From Lachnospira sp. UBA3790 (GTDB lineage: Bacteria; Bacillota; Clostridia; Lachnospirales; Lachnospiraceae), in the NCBI GenBank assembly GCA_002369135.1, contig DFEY01000003.1, positions 693,432-757,431 on the forward strand: a stretch of DNA of 64,000 nucleotides. The letters run 5' to 3'. Positions 51,383 to 60,074 of the stretch are shown here, piece after piece. A program made the translations under genes and the position numbers. Numbering within the stretch: the first letter of the stretch is position 1; every line of letters begins with the position of its first letter. The notes below the pieces were generated by a model, which had not been told where the DNA came from, ran no database searches, and saw only the letters and a list, made by a program, of their open reading frames with translations.

Positions 51383-51898
51383 TTATTTTAGTGCGATTCC
51401 GTTTACTGCTAGGAATGAAATAAGTAGCGCTAAGATAGCGTATGTCTCAACCATGGCTGGTAGAAGCATTGCCTTAGCAAACTGGTCTGGCTTCTTAGCA
51501 ATAATTCCGATTGAAGCTGCACTAGTTTTACCCTGGTACTTACCTGAGATAAGTCCAACGATAGCGATTGGTAGACAAGCTGCCAAAATCTCTAGTCCTT
51601 GGATAGCTGTAATTTCAACTGCGCCACTACCAATGATTCCAATCTTTGATAGTGTAACGAAACCAATAAGTAGTCCGTAAAGACCCTGTGTACCTGGTAA
51701 TAGTTGCATTACTAATACCTTTGCAAACTTAGATGGATCTTCGCTCATTACTCCTGCTGCTGCTTGTCCTGCTATACCAACACCGATAGCCGAACCAGCA
51801 CCTGCCAAAAGCACTGCCAAAGCTGCACCTAAAATTGCATAAACGATTCCTTGACTTGTAAAAAAGTCTCCCATTGTTGTTGCTGCTGCTAATAACAT
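51383..51898 (-). CDS. ntpK: V-type ATP synthase membrane rotor subunit K, sodium type
   Basis: 171 residues with four transmembrane helices as a duplicated hairpin. The Na+-binding residues defined in Enterococcus hirae NtpK (Leu61, Thr64, Gln65, Gln110, Glu139) are all found at equivalent places: L67, T70, Q71 in LLPGTQGLYG, Q122 in SGKYQGKTS, and E151 in PAMVETYAIL. Only the second hairpin carries the carboxylate. This predicts Na+ rather than H+ as coupling ion. Confidence 0.93.
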   Translation of the reverse strand: MLLAAATTMGDFFTSQGIVYAILGAALAVLLAGAGSAIGVGIAGQAAAGVMSEDPSKFAKVLVMQLLPGTQGLYGLLIGFVTLSKIGIIGSGAVEITAIQGLEILAACLPIAIVGLISGKYQGKTSAASIGIIAKKPDQFAKAMLLPAMVETYAILALLISFLAVNGIALK

Positions 51899-51944
51899 AA
51901 TAAAAACCTCTCTTTTTATATATTTACTATTCTAAGAATAGTTG

Positions 51945-53948
51945 TTAACTCTTTTTAACCTTTACATATTTTGTATCTTCTTTAAATGGCTTAAACTCTC
52001 TTCCACCGCCCTCGTAGAACTTTCCAAAGAACTCTACAAACTGCAAACGGTTCGTGTGCACATATGCACCTAGCAAGTTGATTGCCATATTAAATGTATG
52101 TCCAATAATGAATACTACGACAAATAGTATTACGCCAAATACGGACTTTCCACCCATAGCGGCCATTGTATTAATAACTGATGCGATAACTCCAGTAGCT
52201 AGTCCCAAAGCCAAAAGTCTTGAGTATGATAACAAATCACTTAGCCAACTTGTCACATCATATAAACTGTAGAAACCAAGTAATACTCGTTTAAACGGAT
52301 TCTTTCTTCCTCTTCCGCCTGTAACCAAAATTCCTAACACTCCAACAATCGTCATAACCTTCGCTGTTAAATTAAGCCATGCCGGAAACTCGATTTGACT
52401 ACCTGAAAGTGAAGCAAAGATAGATGTTGGGACAAGCATTAATATCAATCCTATTAAGAACAAATACCAAAATACGGCATCTGCAAAGAATCCATAAACA
52501 TCTTTGTTCTTTAAATCCTGATACCCTTTAATACCAAGTCCAGTAAACAAATGTATAATACCGATAATCATACAATAGATTAACAACTGCATTGGTTGTT
52601 TGATCGGTTCAAACCATACTGACTGTATATTAAACTTTGTGCCAAAGAATGTATCTGATATAACATATATGGCATCGCCAAAGTAACCACCAAACAGTAT
52701 TCCCCATATAAGCGTTGAAATACCACAGTACTTAAACATTCTTAATGACTTAGCCATAGACTCTGACATATTAGGGAATTTCTTAAGCACAATAAATGTG
52801 GCCAAGAACATAATTAATCCATATGCCGCATCACTTAGCATCATACCGAATAGTATGTAGTAGAATATCGATGTAATAGTAGTTGGATCTATCTCAAATC
52901 TATTTGGATATCCAAAGGCTGTTACTACACCTTCCACTGCTCCAGAGAACTTATTATTCTTCAAAAGCACTGGTGCTTCTTCATCTACGTAATCTTCTGT
53001 ATCTACATATGCTGTATATTTGTTTTCTAATGTAGCCTTTATTTCATCAACTTCGTTTTCTGGTATAGAACCTGTAATAACGAATGTATGCTTACTCTGT
53101 TCTAGTTCACCTAGTACTTTGTATTTGTCTGCACGTACTCTGTAATAGTCAGCCACTTCCTCTATTCTGAATTTCAAATCTTCTTTAGCCTTAATGCGGT
53201 TTGTTAGATTTTCTATTTCAGCTTTATGTGTAGTGATTCTCTCATTACGTCTTCTAATAGACTCAGTTGGAAGATGATGTGTATAGTAAACTGGCTTTGT
53301 AAAGTCTAGTTTCCTTAATGCGTCTTCCGTTTCCTCTTTTACTTCTTTATCAGTAATAACTGCTATATAAGTCTGGGTATCATCACTACTTACTATTTTT
53401 ACTTCTGTCTCCTCTGGGAAACCTTCCACTTGAGAAACTTTAATATTTAATTCTTCCTGTGTATAAGCACCTGGAATAATTCCAAGTAGCAAATCTGTAG
53501 TTCTAGTTCCTCTTGTATTCATTGGAATATCTAGACTAGTCCATGGTTCAATAGATATCTTTTCATCTTCGCACTTTGCAATCTCAAGATTTAGATCATC
53601 AATCTCTTTTCCATATTCTATAATCTCTTTAGCTTCTGCTACTAAGTCTCTATGCGTAGCTTCAATTCCTAAGAATTCATCTTCTGAAATATCAGTCTTA
53701 CCCTTTAGGGAATCAAACATTCCAGTCTTTTCTTCTGAATACAAAGAAAGAACCTCAAGTGCATTCTCACATGAAACAACACTCCTCTCGAAAACGGAGA
53801 TTTGTGTGGCTGTATTCATCTTTTCAAAATCGTCCTCTTCAAATTTTGAAATCTCAATACAACCTTTTCTTTGAATGTACTCTAAGATTCTCTTTCTATC
53901 TTCTTTCAAAGCACAGATATTTATTTTTTTCATTTTCTGTACTGACAT
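51945..53948 (-). CDS. ntpI: V-type ATP synthase subunit I (a subunit, ion channel)
   Basis: 667 residues. The cytoplasmic half (about 1-330) has two coiled coils with a globular tip; the membrane half has about seven to eight helices. The family motif FGMMLSDAAYGL lies near 365 and the essential channel Arg is likely in LLSYSRLLALGLATG near 560. It forms the ion half-channels against the K ring. It follows the NtpF subunit gene by 36 bp. Confidence 0.94.
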   Translation of the reverse strand: MSVQKMKKINICALKEDRKRILEYIQRKGCIEISKFEEDDFEKMNTATQISVFERSVVSCENALEVLSLYSEEKTGMFDSLKGKTDISEDEFLGIEATHRDLVAEAKEIIEYGKEIDDLNLEIAKCEDEKISIEPWTSLDIPMNTRGTRTTDLLLGIIPGAYTQEELNIKVSQVEGFPEETEVKIVSSDDTQTYIAVITDKEVKEETEDALRKLDFTKPVYYTHHLPTESIRRRNERITTHKAEIENLTNRIKAKEDLKFRIEEVADYYRVRADKYKVLGELEQSKHTFVITGSIPENEVDEIKATLENKYTAYVDTEDYVDEEAPVLLKNNKFSGAVEGVVTAFGYPNRFEIDPTTITSIFYYILFGMMLSDAAYGLIMFLATFIVLKKFPNMSESMAKSLRMFKYCGISTLIWGILFGGYFGDAIYVISDTFFGTKFNIQSVWFEPIKQPMQLLIYCMIIGIIHLFTGLGIKGYQDLKNKDVYGFFADAVFWYLFLIGLILMLVPTSIFASLSGSQIEFPAWLNLTAKVMTIVGVLGILVTGGRGRKNPFKRVLLGFYSLYDVTSWLSDLLSYSRLLALGLATGVIASVINTMAAMGGKSVFGVILFVVVFIIGHTFNMAINLLGAYVHTNRLQFVEFFGKFYEGGGREFKPFKEDTKYVKVKKS

Positions 53949-53984
53949 AATCTTCCCTCGCGCTGTTTTTCACACCCCTTTTAT

Positions 53985-54293
53985 TTAACCGATAGCTTTC
54001 TTAACTAACTCAACAGTCTCATCCATTTTAGACTTTGCGCTTGTCTTTAAATCTGTCACTAGATTTTCTATTTCTCTATCTTTATTCTCTTCGATAGTCT
54101 TGCATTTATTCTCAAGCTCTTCCATTTCTTTGGCAGCCTGTTCTTTGGCAAGATTAATAGACTCATCACTCATTTGCTTTGCTTCCTTTTCCACATCAGC
54201 CTTTGAGTTTTCAGCCTCTGCCTTGGCATTTCTTACCATTTCGTCTGCTTCTTTTTCTGCTTGTTTTACTGCATCAATCGCATCTTTCAACAT
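53985..54293 (-). CDS. ntpF: V-type ATP synthase coiled-coil stator subunit (NtpF; G/H type)
   Basis: 102 residues of nearly continuous heptad-like Lys/Glu/Ala helix, no membrane segment. Size, composition and first position in the operon equal NtpF of Enterococcus (subunit G/H), which forms the peripheral stalk with NtpE. Sequence similarity alone is weak evidence for such a coiled coil; the operon position makes the call. It starts 11 bp after smpB. Confidence 0.85.
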   Translation of the reverse strand: MLKDAIDAVKQAEKEADEMVRNAKAEAENSKADVEKEAKQMSDESINLAKEQAAKEMEELENKCKTIEENKDREIENLVTDLKTSAKSKMDETVELVKKAIG

Positions 54294-54304
54294 AACTTTA
54301 TCCT

Positions 54305-54769
54305 CTATCTTAACTGCATTTTCAAATCTCTTCTAGCCTCGCGCTCTTGGTCTTTTTTCTTAATGTCTACTCTCTTGTCAGCTTTTTTCTTACCCTTAGC
54401 TAGTCCAATTTCTACTTTCACTAGGCTACCTTTAAAATAAACTTCCAACGGAACTAATGTGTATCCTTGTTCATTTATCTTTCCAGCTATCTTTGAAATC
54501 TCGTACTTGTGAAGTAGAAGTTTTCTAATTCTAAGCGGATCTTTGTTAAAAATGTTTCCTTTCTCGTAAGGATTAATGTGCATACCGTGAATAAGTACTT
54601 GTCCATTTTTAACTCTTATAAAGGCTTGCTTAATACTGCAGTGTCCTTGACGTAAGGATTTCACTTCTGTACCTACTAATTCAATACCTGCTTCATAAGT
54701 CTCCTCGATAAAATAATCGTGACGAGCTTTTTTATTTTTTGCAATTGAACGTATTTCCTCTGCCTTCAT
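54305..54769 (-). CDS. smpB: tmRNA-binding protein SmpB
   Basis: 154 residues. Family hallmarks are ARHDYFIEETYEAGIELVGTEVKSLR-like (in parts ARHDYFIEETYEAG and GTEVKSLRQG), a beta-barrel core, and the basic tail KKDQEREARRDLKMQLR. SmpB delivers tmRNA to stalled ribosomes. No ssrA gene lies next to it. It has its own extended -10 promoter but runs directly (11 bp) into the V-ATPase operon, so the V-ATPase is probably transcribed from the smpB promoter. Confidence 0.96.
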   Translation of the reverse strand: MKAEEIRSIAKNKKARHDYFIEETYEAGIELVGTEVKSLRQGHCSIKQAFIRVKNGQVLIHGMHINPYEKGNIFNKDPLRIRKLLLHKYEISKIAGKINEQGYTLVPLEVYFKGSLVKVEIGLAKGKKKADKRVDIKKKDQEREARRDLKMQLR

Positions 54770-54803
54770 TTTGTCCTCTTACCATAAATCTCGCACAAGA
54801 TAC

Positions 54804-54812
54804 ATTATACCA
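54804..54812 (-). promoter_or_regulatory. Extended -10 promoter of smpB and the V-ATPase operon
   Basis: TGGTATAAT on the minus strand, with a possible -35 TTAAAA 16 bp upstream. I see no other clear promoter between here and ntpD. Confidence 0.55.
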
Positions 54813-54867
54813 CTTTTAGCACATATTTTAACCGATTTTTACTTATAATTATTAAGTATTTTTCTGC

Positions 54868-56838
54868 TTAAATAAAGCTAAAATCTATGGTTTTTGATAC
54901 CTTGCTTGCACTATCTACTACTATACTTACCTTTTCTCCTAATTTGTATACTTTTCCACTATGTTCGCCCACTAACATCATGTTTTCTTCGTCGAAGTCA
55001 TAGTGATCGTCAGTTATATTTGAAATGTGAACTAGTCCTTCAATAGTGTTTTCTAATTCCACATACACACCAAAATTTGTAACACCTGAAATAATTCCTT
55101 CAAAAGTCTCGCCTATATGCTCTCTCATATACTCGGCCTTTTTCATCTTCTCAGTGTCGCGCTCTGCATCATCAGCTCTTCTTTCATTTATGCTACAATG
55201 CTTTGTCACATCATCCAATATATTTTTGTAATGATTTATCTTTTCATCATTCATCTCACCGTGAAGACTCTGCTTTATAATTCTATGAATCTGTAAATCA
55301 GGATATCTTCTAATAGGCGATGTGAAGTGACAATAATACTTTGCACTCAAGCCATAATGACCTTTGTTATATGGCTCATACACAGCTCTTTGCATCGAAC
55401 GAAGCATCATTCTACTAATCAAGGGCTCCTCCGGTGTGTCTTCCACCTGCGCCAAAAGCTTTTGAAGCTCCTTTGGATGCATCTTTCCATTTGAAGTTTT
55501 TAAGTGATATCCAAAGTTACTTGCAAACAAAGATAGGGCTTTCATCTTCTTTGGATCAGGCTCTTCGTGATTTCTGTATACAAATGGAATATCCTGCCAA
55601 TAGAAGTTTTCGGCCACAGTTTCATTGGCTGCTAACATAAAGTCCTCTATTATCTTTGTCGCTCTATTCCTAATATATGGTGTAATAGAAACTGGCTTAC
55701 CCTTAGCGTTTAATTCGATATTACACTCTCTAGTTTCAAAGTTAACTGCACCACGATGGTTTCGTCTTTTACGAAGGATGTGTGATAGTTCATACATAAG
55801 ATTAAAGAAATCTACATAACCTTCATTTCTTGCCTCTGCTTTAGGATCGTGTTCTATCACTGCATTTACTTCAGTGTAAGTCATTCGTCTATCGACATTT
55901 ATAACAGTCTCAGCTATCTCATATGAATCTATCTTTCCATCTGGATTAATTGTCATAATACAGCTGAGCGCTAATCTATCTTCACCCTGGTTTAGCGAAC
56001 AAATACCATTTGATAATCTTCTTGGAAGCATTGGAATAACTCTATCTACCAAGTAGACACTAGTTGCTCTATTGTATGCTTCATCATCTAGCGCAGAATA
56101 CTCTGTCACATAATGAGATACATCTGCTATATGAACACCTAGAATATACTGCTCACCTTCTTTTCTAAGAGTGATGGCATCATCTAGGTCTTTGGCGTCC
56201 TCGCCGTCTATTGTAACTGTACGTTCATTTCTAAGATCTAGTCTTCCTTCGATATCTTTGTCAGACACCTTATCAGGAATTCTTTCAGCCTCATACTGAA
56301 CTTCCTCGTCAAACTCGCTTGGAATTTCATATTCATTTACAATCGATAATATATCAACTCCAGGATCACTTACATGACCTAGAATCTTTACAACTTCACC
56401 TTCAGGCTTTCTGCCCTTCTGACCATAGTCTGTAATCTTTACAATTACTTTATGCCCATTGATAGCTCCATGCTTATTTTTCTTTGGAACATAAATATCT
56501 TGAGCTATCTTTTTATTATCTGGAAGCACATATCCAAAACTTCTGTTGTCTTGGAAATATCCAACTAGTTCAGAAATCTCATGAGAGACTACCTTTATCA
56601 CTTTGGCTTCTTTTCGCTTACCGCGTGTGGATGGAAACACTTTAATTAGAACAGTGTCATGGTGAAATGCACCGTTCTTATAGTTTTCCGGCACAAAGAA
56701 ATCCTCATCCATGCCTTCTACTTCCACAAAACCAAAGCCCCTGTCATTACTAATGAAAAGGCCTTCTATCAGACTATCCTTGTTAGAATTATCTTTGTGA
56801 TTTAAGTATTCTATTGTGCTTCTTTCTTTTTCGTCCAT
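54868..56838 (-). CDS. rnr: Ribonuclease R
   Basis: 656 residues, short because the usual N-terminal helix-turn-helix domain is missing; the first cold-shock domain begins at about residue 27 (GLFISNDRGFGFV). The RNB catalytic motif TIDGEDAKDLDDAITL (acidic metal ligands) lies near 213 and an S1 domain ends the protein (GIISGVTNFGVYVELENTIEG). It degrades structured RNA 3' to 5'. No ribosome site precedes the ATG, and a strong terminator ends only 7 bp before it, so the start or its expression is unusual. Confidence 0.93.
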   Translation of the reverse strand: MDEKERSTIEYLNHKDNSNKDSLIEGLFISNDRGFGFVEVEGMDEDFFVPENYKNGAFHHDTVLIKVFPSTRGKRKEAKVIKVVSHEISELVGYFQDNRSFGYVLPDNKKIAQDIYVPKKNKHGAINGHKVIVKITDYGQKGRKPEGEVVKILGHVSDPGVDILSIVNEYEIPSEFDEEVQYEAERIPDKVSDKDIEGRLDLRNERTVTIDGEDAKDLDDAITLRKEGEQYILGVHIADVSHYVTEYSALDDEAYNRATSVYLVDRVIPMLPRRLSNGICSLNQGEDRLALSCIMTINPDGKIDSYEIAETVINVDRRMTYTEVNAVIEHDPKAEARNEGYVDFFNLMYELSHILRKRRNHRGAVNFETRECNIELNAKGKPVSITPYIRNRATKIIEDFMLAANETVAENFYWQDIPFVYRNHEEPDPKKMKALSLFASNFGYHLKTSNGKMHPKELQKLLAQVEDTPEEPLISRMMLRSMQRAVYEPYNKGHYGLSAKYYCHFTSPIRRYPDLQIHRIIKQSLHGEMNDEKINHYKNILDDVTKHCSINERRADDAERDTEKMKKAEYMREHIGETFEGIISGVTNFGVYVELENTIEGLVHISNITDDHYDFDEENMMLVGEHSGKVYKLGEKVSIVVDSASKVSKTIDFSFI

Positions 56839-56845
56839 AACTAAT

Positions 56846-56875
56846 AAAAAAGGGATGTAGTAAACACTACACCCC
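56846..56875 (-). terminator. Strong terminator between secG and rnr
   Basis: On the minus strand GGGGTGTAGT-GTTT-ACTACATCCC (10 bp, one G-T pair) is followed by six T. The rnr ATG follows after 7 bp. Confidence 0.88.
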
Positions 56876-56898
56876 TAATAGAAAACATATTTAATACT

Positions 56899-57144
56899 CT
56901 ACCATTTAATAAAGTCCATATTAAGAACAATAGAAAGTACGAAGAATAAAACTACCATAATCTTTGTAGCCTTTTCTAGTTTACCTTCCATAGAACGGCC
57001 TTTATTTTTTCCCCAATATGTCTCAGCAGCACCAGAAATAGTTCCACCTAGTCCTGCTTGTTTTCCTTCTTGAAGTAGTATTACTACTGTTAATCCTAAT
57101 GAAATAACAATAAATACTATTGTTAATGCTATTGTCCAAGCCAT
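56899..57144 (-). CDS. secG: Preprotein translocase subunit SecG
   Basis: 81 residues with two transmembrane helices (about 4-24 and 59-78) and the SecG loop VILLQEGKQAGLGGTISGAAETYWGKNK between (Gly-rich, GLGG..G). It assists SecYE in protein export. The secG-rnr-smpB order is conserved in Firmicutes. It has a GGAGGT ribosome site. Confidence 0.94.
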   Translation of the reverse strand: MAWTIALTIVFIVISLGLTVVILLQEGKQAGLGGTISGAAETYWGKNKGRSMEGKLEKATKIMVVLFFVLSIVLNMDFIKW

Positions 57145-57239
57145 AAGCTTACCTCCATATTACTTTTCAGCACGAATTATACTACCACACTGACTAGTAA
57201 AAATCAACAAATTTTCGTCATTTATACATCTAATTTATA

Positions 57240-58406
57240 CTAGTTTTTCCCATAACCATTCCTATACTTCCACTCATAACAATCAACGCCTTCTTTCTTA
57301 TCCTGTTCTTTCAACTTCTTTTTTGCTTTAGTTTTAGAAACACTCTTTTTATTGATCATATATGCTTTTTCCCATTCATCATAGGCAATCAACTCATCAT
57401 AATAGCAATTAGCACCTTTAAAGTATAACTTACCAATATAAGTGTCCACTGCAGAACCAGAACTTTCAAAGGTCCCATCTTTCTTTATTGATTTCATTCC
57501 TCTAAACGTGAATTGATAACAATAAACTTTTCCTTCGTATGATCTAAGTACTACAACTCTTTCACTATTTAGTTCTAGAATTACTTCCTTTTTGTTATCC
57601 CCGTCTAAGTCAATCTCCGTCCAATTCAAAATCTTAGATTTTAATTTACCATCTTCATCAGAATATTTATATTTACTATTTTTGTTTTGAACCATATAAC
57701 TAGTCGTTGAATGGTTTTTCAAATATTCCAATTTGCCTGTTTTTGTATTATATAATTTTTTCTTATTATTTAATACTTTAAGTATTTCTTTATCACTTAC
57801 AGTATCTAATCTTTTATTTAAATATAAAACCTTTGAATCTTCCTTATAATCTTTTCCAGTTAGGAATTTCACCTTTATTCTTTCATCGTCAATAAACTTT
57901 GCATCTAAAACTGGTTGAGTAGAATCATTTGTATTTATTTTAAACTCACGATAAAAGCAGTCTTCGTCAAAGATATCTTTTACTTTTAAGCGCTTTTCTT
58001 CCAGATCATAGATTATTGTTCTATTATTATTGAAATCGTAGTTATTATCAAAAATTTCTGAATGCTTTTTCTTGTTTATATCAAAAAATCTTGACTGCCA
58101 GGCTCCAGTTCCAGTGCCCCATAGAACACAATAAACATCATCACTACATTTTTCTATTGAAGGTTCTTTTAATAAACTGTCTTGATAAATCTTTTTTCCA
58201 TTCTTATCATAAACTGTGTATATATAGTAAGTCTCGTTTTTATCCTTAAAAGCCTTTACTTTTATATATTTACAATTTTCAATACTTTCCTTTGTTGTTT
58301 CAACATTCTTTTTCGTGGTTTCTGTACTCTTGCCACTCTTCGAATTTTGACACCCAAACAACACTATACAAAGTGATATTGTAAATAATAGAATAATCCT
58401 CTTCAT
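57240..58406 (-). CDS. Lipoprotein of unknown function
   Basis: 388 residues from ATG 58406 (GGGAG about 6 bp upstream; an earlier ATG ten codons before lacks one). A type II signal peptide ends at IVLFGC. The mature protein starts with a Ser/Thr/Lys linker, then mixed beta strands, including EIDLDGDNKKEVILELN, a pattern seen in FG-GAP or calcium-loop-like repeats near residue 270. I recognise no family with certainty. It is a single-gene unit between secG and gpmI. Confidence 0.75.
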   Translation of the reverse strand: MKRIILLFTISLCIVLFGCQNSKSGKSTETTKKNVETTKESIENCKYIKVKAFKDKNETYYIYTVYDKNGKKIYQDSLLKEPSIEKCSDDVYCVLWGTGTGAWQSRFFDINKKKHSEIFDNNYDFNNNRTIIYDLEEKRLKVKDIFDEDCFYREFKINTNDSTQPVLDAKFIDDERIKVKFLTGKDYKEDSKVLYLNKRLDTVSDKEILKVLNNKKKLYNTKTGKLEYLKNHSTTSYMVQNKNSKYKYSDEDGKLKSKILNWTEIDLDGDNKKEVILELNSERVVVLRSYEGKVYCYQFTFRGMKSIKKDGTFESSGSAVDTYIGKLYFKGANCYYDELIAYDEWEKAYMINKKSVSKTKAKKKLKEQDKKEGVDCYEWKYRNGYGKN

Positions 58407-58472
58407 AATATTCTCCCAAATCCTTAGTCCGTTCATTTCTTAAGTTTAATTTACCATATATTCATTCAATAA

Positions 58473-58500
58473 AAAAGGGACAAGATAACTTGTCCCTTTT
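58473..58500 (-). terminator. Terminator of the beta-helix/gpmI unit
   Basis: AAAAGGGACAAG pairs perfectly with CTTGTCCCTTTT across ATAA, followed by a T run on the minus strand, after the gpmI stop. Confidence 0.9.
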
Positions 58501-58518
58501 AGTAGTTATATTATTATT

Positions 58519-60060
58519 CTATTCCTTGATTAACAATGAATGTCCTGTCATCTCTTTTGGCTGTTCCATACCCATCATGTCGATCATTGTAGGTACGATA
58601 TCAGCTAAAACGCCGCCTTCTGCTAACTTAACACCTGGGTCAGCATTTACCAAAATGAATGGTACAGGGTTTGTAGTATGTGCTGTGTGTGGTTCACCTG
58701 TTTCGTAATCAATCAACTGCTCAGCATTTCCGTGATCAGCTGTAATAAACATCTGTCCACCAACCTGTTCTACAAAGTTAACAACTTCTCCCACGCACTC
58801 ATCTATAGCCTCAATTGCTTTGATTGCTGCAGGAAGAACACCTGTGTGTCCAACCATATCTGGGTTAGCAAAGTTACAAATAATTACGTCGTAATCTCCA
58901 TCCACAATAGCCTTTGATAGCTCGTCACACACTGTATAAACGCTCATTCTAGGCTTTTTGTCGTATGTTGGAACATACTTTGGAGAATCCACCAATACTC
59001 TGTCTTCGTTCTTATTTGGCTCTTCTATACCGCCGTTGAAGAAGAATGTTACATGAGCGTACTTTTCAGTCTCAGCTATTCTAGCCTGCTTCATACCGTT
59101 GTTTGCAATCCACTCACCAAATGTATTTACAATCTCTTCTTTCTTGAATGCAATATCTGTATTTGGAATAGTTACGTCATACTCTGTAAAGCAAACATAT
59201 ACTAAATCTAATTTTTTCTCTCTATTGAATCCGTCAAAGTCATCTGCGCAGAATGCTCTAGTTATTTGACGAGCTCTATCTGGACGGAAGTTACAAAATA
59301 CTACTGAGTCGTTATCTTTAATAGTAGCTACTGGCTTTCCATCTTTTTCTATAACTGTTGGAAGCATAAACTCATCAGTTACGTCTTTAGCATATGAATC
59401 TTTGATAGCCTGAACTGGATCTGTAGCCTTTACGCCCTCGCCTTTTGTAAGCGCAACGTACGCTTTTTCTGTACGGTCCCAGTTTGTATCTCTGTCCATT
59501 GCATAGTATCGACCACTAACTGATGCTACTTCACCCACACCAATCTCTGCCATTTTATCAACCATCTGTTGCATATAATCAGCAGCCGATGCTGGAGGTG
59601 TATCTCTTCCATCTAGGAACGCATGGAAATATACTTTCTCGATACCATATTTCTTTGCCATCTCAAGCACACCATACATATGTGTATTGTGACTGTGAAC
59701 TCCACCATCGGATAGTAGTCCATAGAAATGAAGCGCGCTGTCATTCTTCTTAACATTTTCCATAGCCTTTACTAAAGCTTCGTTTTCAAAGAATGTACCC
59801 TCTTCTATCTCTTTTGTTATACGAGTTAACTCCTGGTAAACAATTCTACCAGCACCCATATTCAAGTGACCTACTTCTGAATTTCCCATCTGTCCATCAG
59901 GTAGTCCTACTGACATTCCACTAGCTGACCCTTGAACAAATGGATACTCTTTCATAAGTCTATCCATCACTGGAGTCTTTGCCTGCTTAATCGCATTTCC
60001 TTCTTCTTTTTCGTTTAGTCCATATCCATCTAGGATAAGTAACACTGTTGGTTTCTTCAT
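58519..60060 (-). CDS. gpmI: 2,3-bisphosphoglycerate-independent phosphoglycerate mutase
   Basis: 513 residues, the standard length. The alkaline-phosphatase-like metal site appears as LLILDGYGLN at the start, the phospho-Ser lies in GQMGNSEVGHLNMG near 62, and FITADHGNAEQ near 440 holds further metal ligands. It interconverts 3- and 2-phosphoglycerate in glycolysis. It starts 14 bp after the beta-helix gene and appears to be co-transcribed with it rather than with tpiA. Confidence 0.97.
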   Translation of the reverse strand: MKKPTVLLILDGYGLNEKEEGNAIKQAKTPVMDRLMKEYPFVQGSASGMSVGLPDGQMGNSEVGHLNMGAGRIVYQELTRITKEIEEGTFFENEALVKAMENVKKNDSALHFYGLLSDGGVHSHNTHMYGVLEMAKKYGIEKVYFHAFLDGRDTPPASAADYMQQMVDKMAEIGVGEVASVSGRYYAMDRDTNWDRTEKAYVALTKGEGVKATDPVQAIKDSYAKDVTDEFMLPTVIEKDGKPVATIKDNDSVVFCNFRPDRARQITRAFCADDFDGFNREKKLDLVYVCFTEYDVTIPNTDIAFKKEEIVNTFGEWIANNGMKQARIAETEKYAHVTFFFNGGIEEPNKNEDRVLVDSPKYVPTYDKKPRMSVYTVCDELSKAIVDGDYDVIICNFANPDMVGHTGVLPAAIKAIEAIDECVGEVVNFVEQVGGQMFITADHGNAEQLIDYETGEPHTAHTTNPVPFILVNADPGVKLAEGGVLADIVPTMIDMMGMEQPKEMTGHSLLIKE

Positions 60061-60074
60061 TTTATTACCTCTTA

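Noticed and set aside
54770..54867. tmRNA (ssrA) next to smpB
   Set aside because: Neither flank of smpB contains a tRNA-Ala-like end or a tag-peptide reading frame; the spaces are 98 and 11 bp.
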